64,000 nt of DNA. Source: Ruminococcus flavefaciens AE3010 (lineage in GTDB: Bacteria; Bacillota; Clostridia; Oscillospirales; Ruminococcaceae). Where the stretch lies: the NCBI RefSeq assembly GCF_000526795.1, contig NZ_JAGT01000001.1, forward strand, positions 891,001 to 955,000, given 5' to 3'. The notes beneath the pieces are model-generated. The model was not told where the DNA came from. It worked only from the letters and a program-made list of their open reading frames with translations, and ran no database searches. Below are positions 52,617-59,495 of this stretch, piece by piece. Both the position numbers and the translations under genes were made by a program. The stretch's first letter is position 1. Each line of letters starts with the position of its first letter.

Positions 52617-52693
52617 TGGTGACGGATAGGGGGATCGAACCCACTATTTAGAGATTGAAAGCCTCTTGTCCTGACCTATTAGACGAATCCGCC
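52617..52693 (-). tRNA. tRNA-Glu (UUC)
   Basis: Body 52620-52693 plus encoded CCA. Anticodon loop CTTTCAA gives TTC, reading GAA. First tRNA of the array, 12 bases after the HTH gene stop. Confidence 0.92.
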
Positions 52694-52705
52694 ATATTTC
52701 GTCAC

Positions 52706-52930
52706 TCATATTCGAGTGACGATTATTATTTTATCTATCGGAATATCAAACATATCTGCCAGTATTATCAGATTGTCGATAGTAGGCACAGCGTCACCGC
52801 GCATCCACTTGAATATAGCCTGCGGAGTATTGAAACCGCATCTTGCCTGTACATCGGATATCTTGAAGCCTTTGGATTTGATGATATTCTTTATGTTATT
52901 ACCTGTTGCTTTCACATCGATTATAGGCAT
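52706..52930 (-). CDS. small XRE-family helix-turn-helix protein
   Basis: 74 residues forming one HTH_3 domain (IKNIIKSKGFKISDVQARCG; AIFKWMRGDAVPTIDNLIIL). It should bind DNA and could regulate its own operon. AAGGAG lies 9 bases before the ATG at 52930. It stands between an attenuator and the tRNA array with no room for a separate promoter of consensus form, so it is probably co-transcribed with the tRNAs. Confidence 0.8.
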   Translation of the reverse strand: MPIIDVKATGNNIKNIIKSKGFKISDVQARCGFNTPQAIFKWMRGDAVPTIDNLIILADMFDIPIDKIIIVTRI

Positions 52931-52967
52931 CGTGAGCAACTCCTTTCTCTATATTATGATAAAACAA

Positions 52968-52999
52968 AAACACCGCCTGCTTACATACAGACGGTGTTT
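52968..52999 (-). promoter_or_regulatory. attenuator: intrinsic terminator between the leader ORF and the HTH-tRNA operon
   Basis: On the minus strand AAACACCGTCTG / CAGGCGGTGTTT (one G-U pair) with an 8-base loop, then TTGTTTT. The bases GTCTGTATG of the 5' arm and loop (52984-52992) are complementary to CATACAGAT in codons 30-32 of the leader ORF (53061-53069), so an antiterminator of 9 bp can replace it. Confidence 0.8.
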
Positions 53000-53045
53000 A
53001 TCATTTGTATGGATCACAACACAAAGAAAGTGTTCTCCGAAATGA

Positions 53046-53156
53046 CTATCCACTACGTTTATCTGTATGCAGCACAAATAGAGCCTCTTCACTCTCGTGA
53101 TAGAAACTTTCTTCATAGTGTTCGCTATACAGATAGATCATAGTAAACTGTTTCAT
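53046..53156 (-). CDS. 36-residue leader peptide rich in Tyr, Ser, Glu and His
   Basis: The ATG at 53156 has AAGGAG 9 bases upstream and follows a consensus promoter by about 70 nt. Residues 8-24 read YLYSEHYEESFYHESEE. The codons are four TAT, one AGC and two AGT, four GAA and two GAG, and two CAC; only Leu9 and Phe18 are different. Another His (CAT) and Ser (AGT) follow later. These are precisely the codons of the five tRNAs downstream. It has no sign of a folded domain. I infer a regulatory leader peptide, in the style of the trp or his operon leaders, rather than a functional protein. Confidence 0.75.
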   Translation of the reverse strand: MKQFTMIYLYSEHYEESFYHESEEALFVLHTDKRSG

Positions 53157-53230
53157 TTCGGGTAGCTCCTTTCGTAATTATTCTTGTTACAGAGGTCTTT
53201 TTCGACCGTTCCTGTTCTGACTTTATCTGT

Positions 53231-53259
53231 ATTATATCATAGCTTTTTGCAAAAATCAA
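53231..53259 (-). promoter_or_regulatory. sigma-A promoter for the leader peptide-HTH-tRNA operon
   Basis: TTGATT (53254-53259), 17 bases, TATAAT (53231-53236) on the minus strand. Transcription would begin near 53224. A small hairpin GGTC-GAAAAA-GACC lies in the leader before the small ORF. Confidence 0.85.
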
Positions 53260-53329
53260 GTAAACCACAGGTATATTATTTCTGTGCTCAGAAAAATCAC
53301 AATTAAAAATTGTTCATTTTGCAATGTAA

Positions 53330-53518
53330 TTATATTCCCCTGAAGTATTCTTCAAGACAATTTTGTGTCTGACATTTTACCGTATAGGAACTGCCATTTT
53401 CAACGAATTCAAGTTTTGTCTTGCAAATTGGACATGTAACATTTGACGATCCTTTTTTATGCAATTCTTTAAGGAAAAGATCTATCGCTTCTAATTTAGT
53501 TTTTGTCAGATTATCCAT
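53330..53518 (-). CDS. small zinc-ribbon protein, unknown function
   Basis: 62 residues from the ATG at 53518 (AGGAG 8 bases upstream). An N-terminal helix is followed by CPICKTKLEF and a second Cys pair (VKCQTQNC), a likely four-Cys zinc site. Not recognised further. Monocistronic; it ends before the promoter of the tRNA operon. Confidence 0.65.
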   Translation of the reverse strand: MDNLTKTKLEAIDLFLKELHKKGSSNVTCPICKTKLEFVENGSSYTVKCQTQNCLEEYFRGI

Positions 53519-53587
53519 GTTAATCACTCCTTGCGATATTTATAATTTGAGTATATCACACCTTAGCCGCTTTGTCCACTATTCTGA

Positions 53588-53616
53588 TTGAAAAAGCTCT
53601 CCTAATATGGTATAAT
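53588..53616 (+). promoter_or_regulatory. promoter for the kinase-methyltransferase cassette
   Basis: TTGAAA (53588-53593), 17 bases, TATAAT (53611-53616). The transcript would start near 53623, which excludes the in-frame ATG at 53618 as a start. Confidence 0.85.
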
Positions 53617-53650
53617 AATGAAAAACATCGGAAAGGAGCTGCGGCTGTCT

Positions 53651-54163
53651 ATGATAATACTGATAACAGGCGCTTCACACACGGGGAAGACACTTCTCGC
53701 ACAGAAACTGCTCGAAAAATACAAGTACCCTTACCTGTCTATCGACCAACTGAAAATGGGGCTGATAAGAAGCGGTCAAACCGAGCTGACTCCTTATGAT
53801 GACGATAAACTGACAGCATATCTCTGGGACATTCTGAAAGAGATGATAAAGACTGCCATTGAGAACGATCAAAACCTCATTGTCGAGGGCTGTTATATCC
53901 CCTTTGACTGGAAGAACAGCTTTGACGCCGACTACCTGGCGCAGATAAAATACATCTGCCTTATAATGAGTGAAAAGTACATAAACAGCCATTTCAGCGA
54001 TATTGTTAACTTCGGGAACGTTATCGAGAAAAGGCTCTCCAACGCCCCCAATATGGATGAAATAATACAGGACAATCAGGAATATCTCCGCGGCTGTCTC
54101 AGGTACGGACTTGATTATTTCCTGATAGATGATGAGTACGACTTGGAAAGGTACTGCATATGA
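53651..54163 (+). CDS. P-loop nucleotide kinase-like protein
   Basis: 170 residues. The N-terminal [18 protein letters not shown] is a Walker A followed by a kinase-style helix. DQLKMGLIRSG and LIVEGCYIPF resemble the substrate-lid region of small AAA_33/adenylate-kinase-like phosphotransferases. The substrate is unknown; relatives phosphorylate small molecules, including antibiotics. AAGGAG is 12 bases before the ATG, a little far. It overlaps the next gene by 4 bases (ATGA). Confidence 0.75.
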   Translation: MIILITGASHTGKTLLAQKLLEKYKYPYLSIDQLKMGLIRSGQTELTPYDDDKLTAYLWDILKEMIKTAIENDQNLIVEGCYIPFDWKNSFDADYLAQIKYICLIMSEKYINSHFSDIVNFGNVIEKRLSNAPNMDEIIQDNQEYLRGCLRYGLDYFLIDDEYDLERYCI

Positions 54164-54795
54164 GCAACCCATGGGAAGAAATAAGTCTTGACGACTACGA
54201 AAAACACATGAGCCTTGACTCCGTACGGCAGCTTCAGGCGATGAACGCCATAATGAAGGAGCAGTTTGCGGCGTATCCTGTCGATACAGCAACGGTGCTC
54301 GGTATCGCAGGCGGAAATGGTCTTGAACACGTCAGTCCCGATAAGTTCCGCAAGGTCTACGGCGTGGACATAAATGCGGACTATCTTCGTGCAGTTGCTC
54401 AGCGATATACTGAGCTTTCGGGCGTACTGGATTGCCTGCAACTTGACCTTATAAACGAGGCGGAAAAGCTCCCGAAGTCACAGCTCCTGATAGCAAACCT
54501 GCTTATCGAGTACATCGGCTACGGAGCGTTTCAGCGAGCCGTTTTGCAGACCGCTCCCGAATATGTGTCCTGCGTGATACAGATAAACACAGACGCGGAA
54601 CTGTGGGTGTCGGAGTCACCGTATCTCCACGCTTTCGACAGGCTGGACGAGATTCACCACCAAATGGAAGAAGCGGCACTGACGGCTGCCATAAACGAGA
54701 CAGGCTACTCGCTGATTTTGCAGGAGTCCTGTCCACTGCCAAACGGTAAGGCGTTGGTGAGGTTGGATTACAGGAAAACCGAGGTGATACAATGA
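54160..54795 (+). CDS. class I SAM-dependent methyltransferase
   Basis: 211 residues. Motif I reads VLGIAGGNGLEHV, then VYGVDINADYL with the acidic ribose ligand, LQLDLINEAEKLP and LLIANLLIEYIGYG as motif IV. The target is unknown. It is translationally coupled on both sides (ATGA overlaps), which suggests that kinase, methyltransferase and the next protein are made in fixed proportion. Confidence 0.82.
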   Translation: MSNPWEEISLDDYEKHMSLDSVRQLQAMNAIMKEQFAAYPVDTATVLGIAGGNGLEHVSPDKFRKVYGVDINADYLRAVAQRYTELSGVLDCLQLDLINEAEKLPKSQLLIANLLIEYIGYGAFQRAVLQTAPEYVSCVIQINTDAELWVSESPYLHAFDRLDEIHHQMEEAALTAAINETGYSLILQESCPLPNGKALVRLDYRKTEVIQ

Positions 54796-55211
54796 GATAT
54801 GTCAAAGTCACAGATGATAAAGAACGAAAAAGAATCTTAGAACAACTCGGAGCGCAAAGTAACAAAAGAAGATGTAGTCTTTGGGGTATCTTGTACACTG
54901 ATGAACTGACTATATATGTTCTGAATACACCGGGACCACATTGGATGTTTTGTTTGATTGCAGATTATAATGATCACAGATATTGTCTGCGTGGAGGATG
55001 TATCTACTCTCGTATAATATGGAATATAGACATAATAGAAACTGTAATCACCGACTCTGACGAGATCAAGAAAATGATATCTCTTGTTTTAGAGTCAGCA
55101 CGTCATATCAGGATATATGATAATTCAGAATTAGGAATGATAAGCCGTAACTACGAAAAATTGATCATTCAGAATCTAGAAGAAACTATTCATGGGATAC
55201 ATCTGTACTGA
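54792..55211 (+). CDS. 139-residue protein of unknown function
   Basis: Starts inside the methyltransferase stop (ATGA). Contents: a charged N-terminus, a central beta-rich part (SLWGILYTDELTIYVLNTPG; HRYCLRGGCIYSR), and a helical end. No family recognised. Base use is more AT-rich than in the preceding gene. Confidence 0.65.
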   Translation: MRYVKVTDDKERKRILEQLGAQSNKRRCSLWGILYTDELTIYVLNTPGPHWMFCLIADYNDHRYCLRGGCIYSRIIWNIDIIETVITDSDEIKKMISLVLESARHIRIYDNSELGMISRNYEKLIIQNLEETIHGIHLY

Positions 55212-55262
55212 TCATGATGATAAAACATAGTAATAAATGTTTAAGAAAAACGAGGTGCAGCA

Positions 55263-55988
55263 ATGCTTGAACCCAACGAATTATATCTCACAGGACTGAA
55301 AATAAAATGGGACAAGATAGGGCGCGATAGCTATCTCCGAAAAATATCCGCTATCAAATCTCTTGACGAGCTGACCATCAAATCGCCTGTGACCTTTTTT
55401 GTAGGCGAAAACGGCAGCGGAAAGTCCACTCTTTTAGAGGCTATCGCTGTCGCTTATGGCTTCAATCCCGAGGGCGGTACGCTGAATTACAGCTTCTCCA
55501 CCTACGACTCTCATTCCGAGCTTCACGACGCTGTCAGGCTGATAAGGAGCTTCAACAAAGCCAAGTGGGGATATTTTCTCAGAGCGGAGAGCTTTTACAA
55601 TGTGGCGACTGCCGAGGAAGAGTATTCTAAAATACAAGGTATACCTCAGCACTACCATGAAAAGTCCCACGGCGAGAGCTTCCTTTCGGTCATACAAAAG
55701 AACTTCGATCAGAACGGTCTATATATCCTCGATGAGCCCGAAGCTGCTCTGTCTCCACAGAGACAGCTGACACTGCTGCTTGAAATATCCAAATGTGTGA
55801 AGAACGATTCGCAGTTCATCATAGTTACACATTCGCCCATACTGCTCGGCTATCCGAACGCAGATATTCTCAGCTTTGACGATGAAAGAATTCAGTCCAT
55901 AAGCTATGAGGATACGCAGAGCTACCAGATAACAAAGATGTTCATCAATGACCGCAGGCAGATATTGCGGCACTTATTTGAAGAATAA
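55263..55988 (+). CDS. AAA/ABC-type ATPase, COG3910-like
   Basis: 241 residues. Walker A is GENGSGKSTLLEAI, the signature-like loop is SHGESFLSVI, Walker B is GLYILDEPEAALSPQ, and the His switch is FIIVTHSPILLG. It is a short soluble ABC-type ATPase without a membrane partner; such predicted ATPases often sit alone. Role unknown. It stands 50 bases after the 139-residue gene. Confidence 0.85.
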   Translation: MLEPNELYLTGLKIKWDKIGRDSYLRKISAIKSLDELTIKSPVTFFVGENGSGKSTLLEAIAVAYGFNPEGGTLNYSFSTYDSHSELHDAVRLIRSFNKAKWGYFLRAESFYNVATAEEEYSKIQGIPQHYHEKSHGESFLSVIQKNFDQNGLYILDEPEAALSPQRQLTLLLEISKCVKNDSQFIIVTHSPILLGYPNADILSFDDERIQSISYEDTQSYQITKMFINDRRQILRHLFEE

Positions 55989-56046
55989 ACCACCTGACAC
56001 AACAAGCCACCTGTGAGGTCGTATTTTCAAAAGAAAGGATGATTTT

Positions 56047-56505
56047 ATGTACATACCAGAAATACCGAATAATAGCTTATCTGACGAAATCAATGAAATA
56101 GTTTATATTGCAAAGAAAACTGAACATAAAATGTTTTTTGAATTTAATCAGCCTGCAACTGATGACGAACTATTAGATTTAGAAAAATACTTCAACACTA
56201 CTTTTCCGGAATCATACAAAGACTTTATGCGTTTTTCAAATGGCGCAGATATTGCAGATGAATACATTGTTTTCTTTAATATTTCAGAAGTAAAGTCACT
56301 TCAAATTTCTACATTCCCTGATGATTATATTATCATAGGTAAAATAATAGGTGATGGCGAAGTATTATGCATCTCAAAAAAAGATCAACAATTTATTCGA
56401 TTATTTGAAGGTAAAGAACGGCGTTATATCGATTTAAAAGAATTTTTTAAGCGACCTATAAAAAAAATTCGTATTAATACTGAAGAAATAATAGGGGCAT
56501 TTTAA
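56047..56505 (+). CDS. SUKH (SMI1/KNR4) family protein
   Basis: 152 residues with the SUKH core: ATDDELLDLEKYFNTTFPESYKDFMRFSNGAD and later FEGKERRYIDLKEFF. SUKH proteins are usually immunity proteins against polymorphic or contact-dependent toxins. No toxin is next to it, so it is an orphan here. Its codon use is clearly more AT-rich than the flanking ATPase and AraC genes, a sign of separate acquisition. GAAAGGATG lies upstream of the ATG. Confidence 0.85.
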   Translation: MYIPEIPNNSLSDEINEIVYIAKKTEHKMFFEFNQPATDDELLDLEKYFNTTFPESYKDFMRFSNGADIADEYIVFFNISEVKSLQISTFPDDYIIIGKIIGDGEVLCISKKDQQFIRLFEGKERRYIDLKEFFKRPIKKIRINTEEIIGAF

Positions 56506-56631
56506 ATACTAAAATATTAATATATAAACGAGCACAAGAAAAAATCTGACACAAAAAGCCACAAAATATCAGGACACCGTGTCTTTCAAATGCTATAATA
56601 GAATTACACCAAGAAAAGGAAGTGAAAACAA

Positions 56632-57501
56632 ATGAACTTAGCCACAGGTATTCAGAAAGCTATCGACTACATCGAGGAGCACATCACAGACGAGCTCGAT
56701 CTCTCCGAGGTCGCAAGGCAGGCGGCGTGCTCACCGTACTATTTCCAGAAGATATTCGGCATACTTTGCGGTATCACCGTAGGCGAATATATCCGCAGCA
56801 GACGGCTCACACTTGCCGGCAGTGAGCTGATGAAGGCGGACGTCAAGGTCATCGACACGGCTCTGAAATACGGCTACGAGTCGCCCGAGAGCTTCACAAG
56901 AGCGTTTACGCGCTTCCACGGCGTAACCCCTACGGAGGCTAAGCGCGAGGGCGGCAGGCTCCGTTCATTTTCTCGTTTCAAGGTGCAGATCATTTTGAAA
57001 GGCGGTAATTCTATGAATTATAACATCGTTACTAAAGAGGCGTTTACAGTTCTCGAAAAGGTTGAGCAGCACACTGTTGTAGGCGAGCAAAATCTGAATT
57101 CTATCCCCAAATTCTGGGGCAGAGCCCACTCCGACGGCACTATTGACACATTACTCAGATATGCCTCGGACAAGACGTTTATCTACGGTACCTGCTACGG
57201 CAACGGTCACACAAACTCCGAGACATTTGACTATGGTATCGCCGTGGAGTGCGCTCCCGATACGGTGGCTCCAGAGGGCTTCCGTGTGAACACTATCCCT
57301 GCAAGAAAGTGGGTAGTTGCCGAGTGTACAGGCGCAATGCCCGACGCTATACAGCAGCTCTGGCACGAGCTCTGTTCGGAGTTCTTCCCCACCTCGGACT
57401 ATACTCCCACCTACGAAATGGACATCGAGGCTTATCCCGACGGCGATATGACTTCGCCTGACTACAAGAGCCAGATATGGATACCCATTGTGAGTGAGTA
57501 A
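56632..57501 (+). CDS. AraC-family regulator with GyrI-like ligand domain
   Basis: 289 residues. The N-terminal 100 hold two HTH motifs of the AraC/XylS type (LDLSEVARQAACSPYYFQKIF; VIDTALKYGYESPESFTRAF). The C-terminal 160 form a GyrI/SbmC-like domain (EKVEQHTVVGEQ; MDIEAYPDGDM), which binds small lipophilic molecules in the Rob/BmrR groups. It probably senses a drug or metabolite. AAAGGAAG precedes the ATG; TATAAT occurs at about 56593. Confidence 0.93.
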   Translation: MNLATGIQKAIDYIEEHITDELDLSEVARQAACSPYYFQKIFGILCGITVGEYIRSRRLTLAGSELMKADVKVIDTALKYGYESPESFTRAFTRFHGVTPTEAKREGGRLRSFSRFKVQIILKGGNSMNYNIVTKEAFTVLEKVEQHTVVGEQNLNSIPKFWGRAHSDGTIDTLLRYASDKTFIYGTCYGNGHTNSETFDYGIAVECAPDTVAPEGFRVNTIPARKWVVAECTGAMPDAIQQLWHELCSEFFPTSDYTPTYEMDIEAYPDGDMTSPDYKSQIWIPIVSE

Positions 57502-57523
57502 AAAAACATACCCATACGGTTTT

Positions 57524-57555
57524 GCCCCTGAACGTTTCAATAAACGCTCAGGGGC
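57524..57555. terminator. bidirectional terminator between the AraC and GNAT genes
   Basis: GCCCCTGAACGTTT and AAACGCTCAGGGGC pair (one A-C mismatch or G-U on the other strand) with T residues on either side. It separates convergent genes. Confidence 0.8.
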
Positions 57556-57563
57556 ATTGTGTT

Positions 57564-58037
57564 TTATTCTGCTGTTAATATCTGCTTTTCCAGAACGAAC
57601 CGAGCAAGCTCAACATTACCGTCTGTTTCAGTGGATACTATATGAAATCCGCATTTTTCAGTGTAGAACTTAACATTCTCTTTCTTATCCACAGGGGTTA
57701 CTAAAGTTATCTTCTCCCAATCCTCATAAAGAGCCTTTACAAACTGAACTGCTTGTGTACCTATTCCTTTGTCCTGATACTCAGGAACAATGCACAGGCA
57801 AGTGATCTCATACACTCTCTTTTCCTGCATTTTACAAGAAACACATCCAACAGGTTTATTATCGCATAGTATGATATATTTCGGATTATCTCTTATTGAA
57901 GCTTCCATCATTTCTATCGTTTTACCATAACCGGGACACTTGCCAAATCTCCTGTAATCACTGTAAAATGAAGCATTGTAGATATTTATCAGCATTTCTG
58001 CATCTTCTGTTTCAGCTTTTCTGTATTCTATTGTCAC
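57564..58037 (-). CDS. GNAT-family N-acetyltransferase
   Basis: 157 residues. Acetyl-CoA site VPEYQDKGIGTQAVQF, with the preceding strand EITCLCI. The acceptor is unknown. The start is GTG at 58037 with GGAG about 10 bases upstream. The last strand ends in ELARFVLEKQ. Alone on its strand in this area. Confidence 0.88.
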   Translation of the reverse strand: MTIEYRKAETEDAEMLINIYNASFYSDYRRFGKCPGYGKTIEMMEASIRDNPKYIILCDNKPVGCVSCKMQEKRVYEITCLCIVPEYQDKGIGTQAVQFVKALYEDWEKITLVTPVDKKENVKFYTEKCGFHIVSTETDGNVELARFVLEKQILTAE

Positions 58038-58174
58038 AGTTTGTCAGCTCCTCAAACTACGATTGTATTAATAACAATTATAGCATAGCATCACTGCCAT
58101 GTCAATAAAACGCAATTACTTAGACAGCGCAGAATTCCTGAGAGCACAGGTTTATATGAACATCAGGAAATCAC

Positions 58175-58203
58175 TTGCTATTCACTATGAAATGTGCTAT
58201 AAT
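58175..58203 (+). promoter_or_regulatory. promoter for the metallo-hydrolase gene
   Basis: TTGCTA (58175-58180), 17 bases, TATAAT (58198-58203). Confidence 0.7.
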
Positions 58204-58230
58204 TTAAAAAAACGATAGGGAGGTCACACC

Positions 58231-58851
58231 ATGCTTGATTTCATAACCATAAACGAACACAGCAGTATCCGCATTGAAGATGGAAAGATCATATACTCCG
58301 ATCCGTATAACATCAAGAACTCTGCTCACGACGCTGACATTATCCTCATCACACACAGCCACTTCGACCACTACTCCCCTGATGATATACGCAAGGTGAC
58401 GAAGTCAGACACTGTTATCGTCTGTCCGTCCTCCATGATCGAGCCGCAGGAGCTTGGTCTGACCGTGAAGCAGGTCACCGCAGGCGAGAAGCTTGAAGTC
58501 CTCGGTGTGAGATTTGAGGCTGTCCCTGCGTACAACATCGGCAAGCCATTCCACCCTCAGTCCAGCGGCTGGCTGGGCTATATCATCGACAGTCCCGACC
58601 ACGGACGCATTTACATCGCAGGGGATACGGATATTACTCCCGACAACAAGCAGGTGAAGTGCGACATTGCCCTCATTCCCGCGGGCGGCACGTTCACAAC
58701 CGATGCGGTGCAGGCGGCGGAGCTTGCAAATACTATCCGTCCCAAGTACGCTATCCCGATACATTACGGAACAGTCGCAGGCTCACCCGATGACGGAGAG
58801 AAGTTCCGCAAGGCTGTTGACAATGGTATTGAGGTAGTTATAAAACTATGA
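58231..58851 (+). CDS. MBL-fold metal-dependent hydrolase (UlaG-like)
   Basis: 206 residues. Zinc motif THSHFDHYS, later AGDTDITPD and IPIHYGTVAGSPDD, the order of the UlaG/YtnP type of metallo-beta-lactamase fold. Substrates range from lactones to nucleotides; not predictable here. GGGAGG lies 7 bases before the ATG. A PPOX-family gene follows after 52 bases. Confidence 0.88.
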   Translation: MLDFITINEHSSIRIEDGKIIYSDPYNIKNSAHDADIILITHSHFDHYSPDDIRKVTKSDTVIVCPSSMIEPQELGLTVKQVTAGEKLEVLGVRFEAVPAYNIGKPFHPQSSGWLGYIIDSPDHGRIYIAGDTDITPDNKQVKCDIALIPAGGTFTTDAVQAAELANTIRPKYAIPIHYGTVAGSPDDGEKFRKAVDNGIEVVIKL

Positions 58852-58903
58852 TTCAAGCTTATATCCTGAAAGGGATAACATAAATTCAGAAAGGATGATG
58901 AAA

Positions 58904-59323
58904 ATGACAGCCAATGAGATTTTTGACCTTATCAACAAACACCCCGTATTCCACCTTGCTACTATGGACGGCGACCAGCCGCGAGTAAGAGGTATGCTCA
59001 TGTTCCGCGCCGACGAGAACGGTTTTGTGTTCCACACAGCCTCCACGAAGGACGTTTTCAGCCAGATAATGGCTAACCCAAAGGCAGAGATGTGCTTCGC
59101 CTGCGGTGATGTTCAGATCAGAGTTACAGGAACACTTGAACTCAACGAGGATCCTACGCTCCGTGAGGAGATATTCAACCACCCGTCCAGAAAGTTTCTG
59201 CAAGCATGGAAGGACAACGGCATCGACAACCTTCTGAAGGTGTTCGTGATGAAGAACTGCACCGCCGTTACATGGACTATGGCAACTAATTTTGAGCCAA
59301 AGCAACCTATAAAGCTCTGCTAA
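58904..59323 (+). CDS. pyridoxamine 5'-phosphate oxidase family (flavin-binding) protein
   Basis: 139 residues, split-barrel fold: FHLATMDGDQPRVRGMLMF, MCFACGDVQIRVTGTLEL. Small members of this family bind FMN, F420 or heme; many are annotated as general stress proteins. AAAGG lies 9 bases before the ATG at 58904 (two earlier ATGs are too close to the site). It ends at a clear terminator. Confidence 0.85.
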   Translation: MTANEIFDLINKHPVFHLATMDGDQPRVRGMLMFRADENGFVFHTASTKDVFSQIMANPKAEMCFACGDVQIRVTGTLELNEDPTLREEIFNHPSRKFLQAWKDNGIDNLLKVFVMKNCTAVTWTMATNFEPKQPIKLC

Positions 59324-59333
59324 GAATAAAAAT

Positions 59334-59367
59334 ATCGAGAACGGCTTGTGTAGCTGTTCTCGATTTT
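59334..59367 (+). terminator. terminator after the PPOX-family gene
   Basis: ATCGAGAACGGC / GCTGTTCTCGAT (one G-U pair) with a 7-base loop followed by TTTT. Confidence 0.85.
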
Positions 59368-59495
59368 GCTATTTGTAATAATAACGGAAAGGTATCCTAC
59401 GTTTTCTTGTTCTTTATTTGTTCAATTGACCAATACTTTGGGTTCAATATCTGATTATAAGCAATCTTAAAAGAGAACAACAGCTCCCGCGAGGG

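Noticed and set aside
52655..53143. 162-residue plus-strand ORF across the leader and HTH region
   Set aside because: It is antisense to the HTH gene, the attenuator and the leader peptide, has no ribosome site, and starts inside a tRNA.
53618..53650. upstream ATG of the P-loop kinase
   Set aside because: It lies before the predicted transcription start (TATAAT at 53611-53616) and has no ribosome site.
54503..54898. 131-residue minus-strand ORF
   Set aside because: Antisense to the methyltransferase gene; composition typical of a shadow frame.
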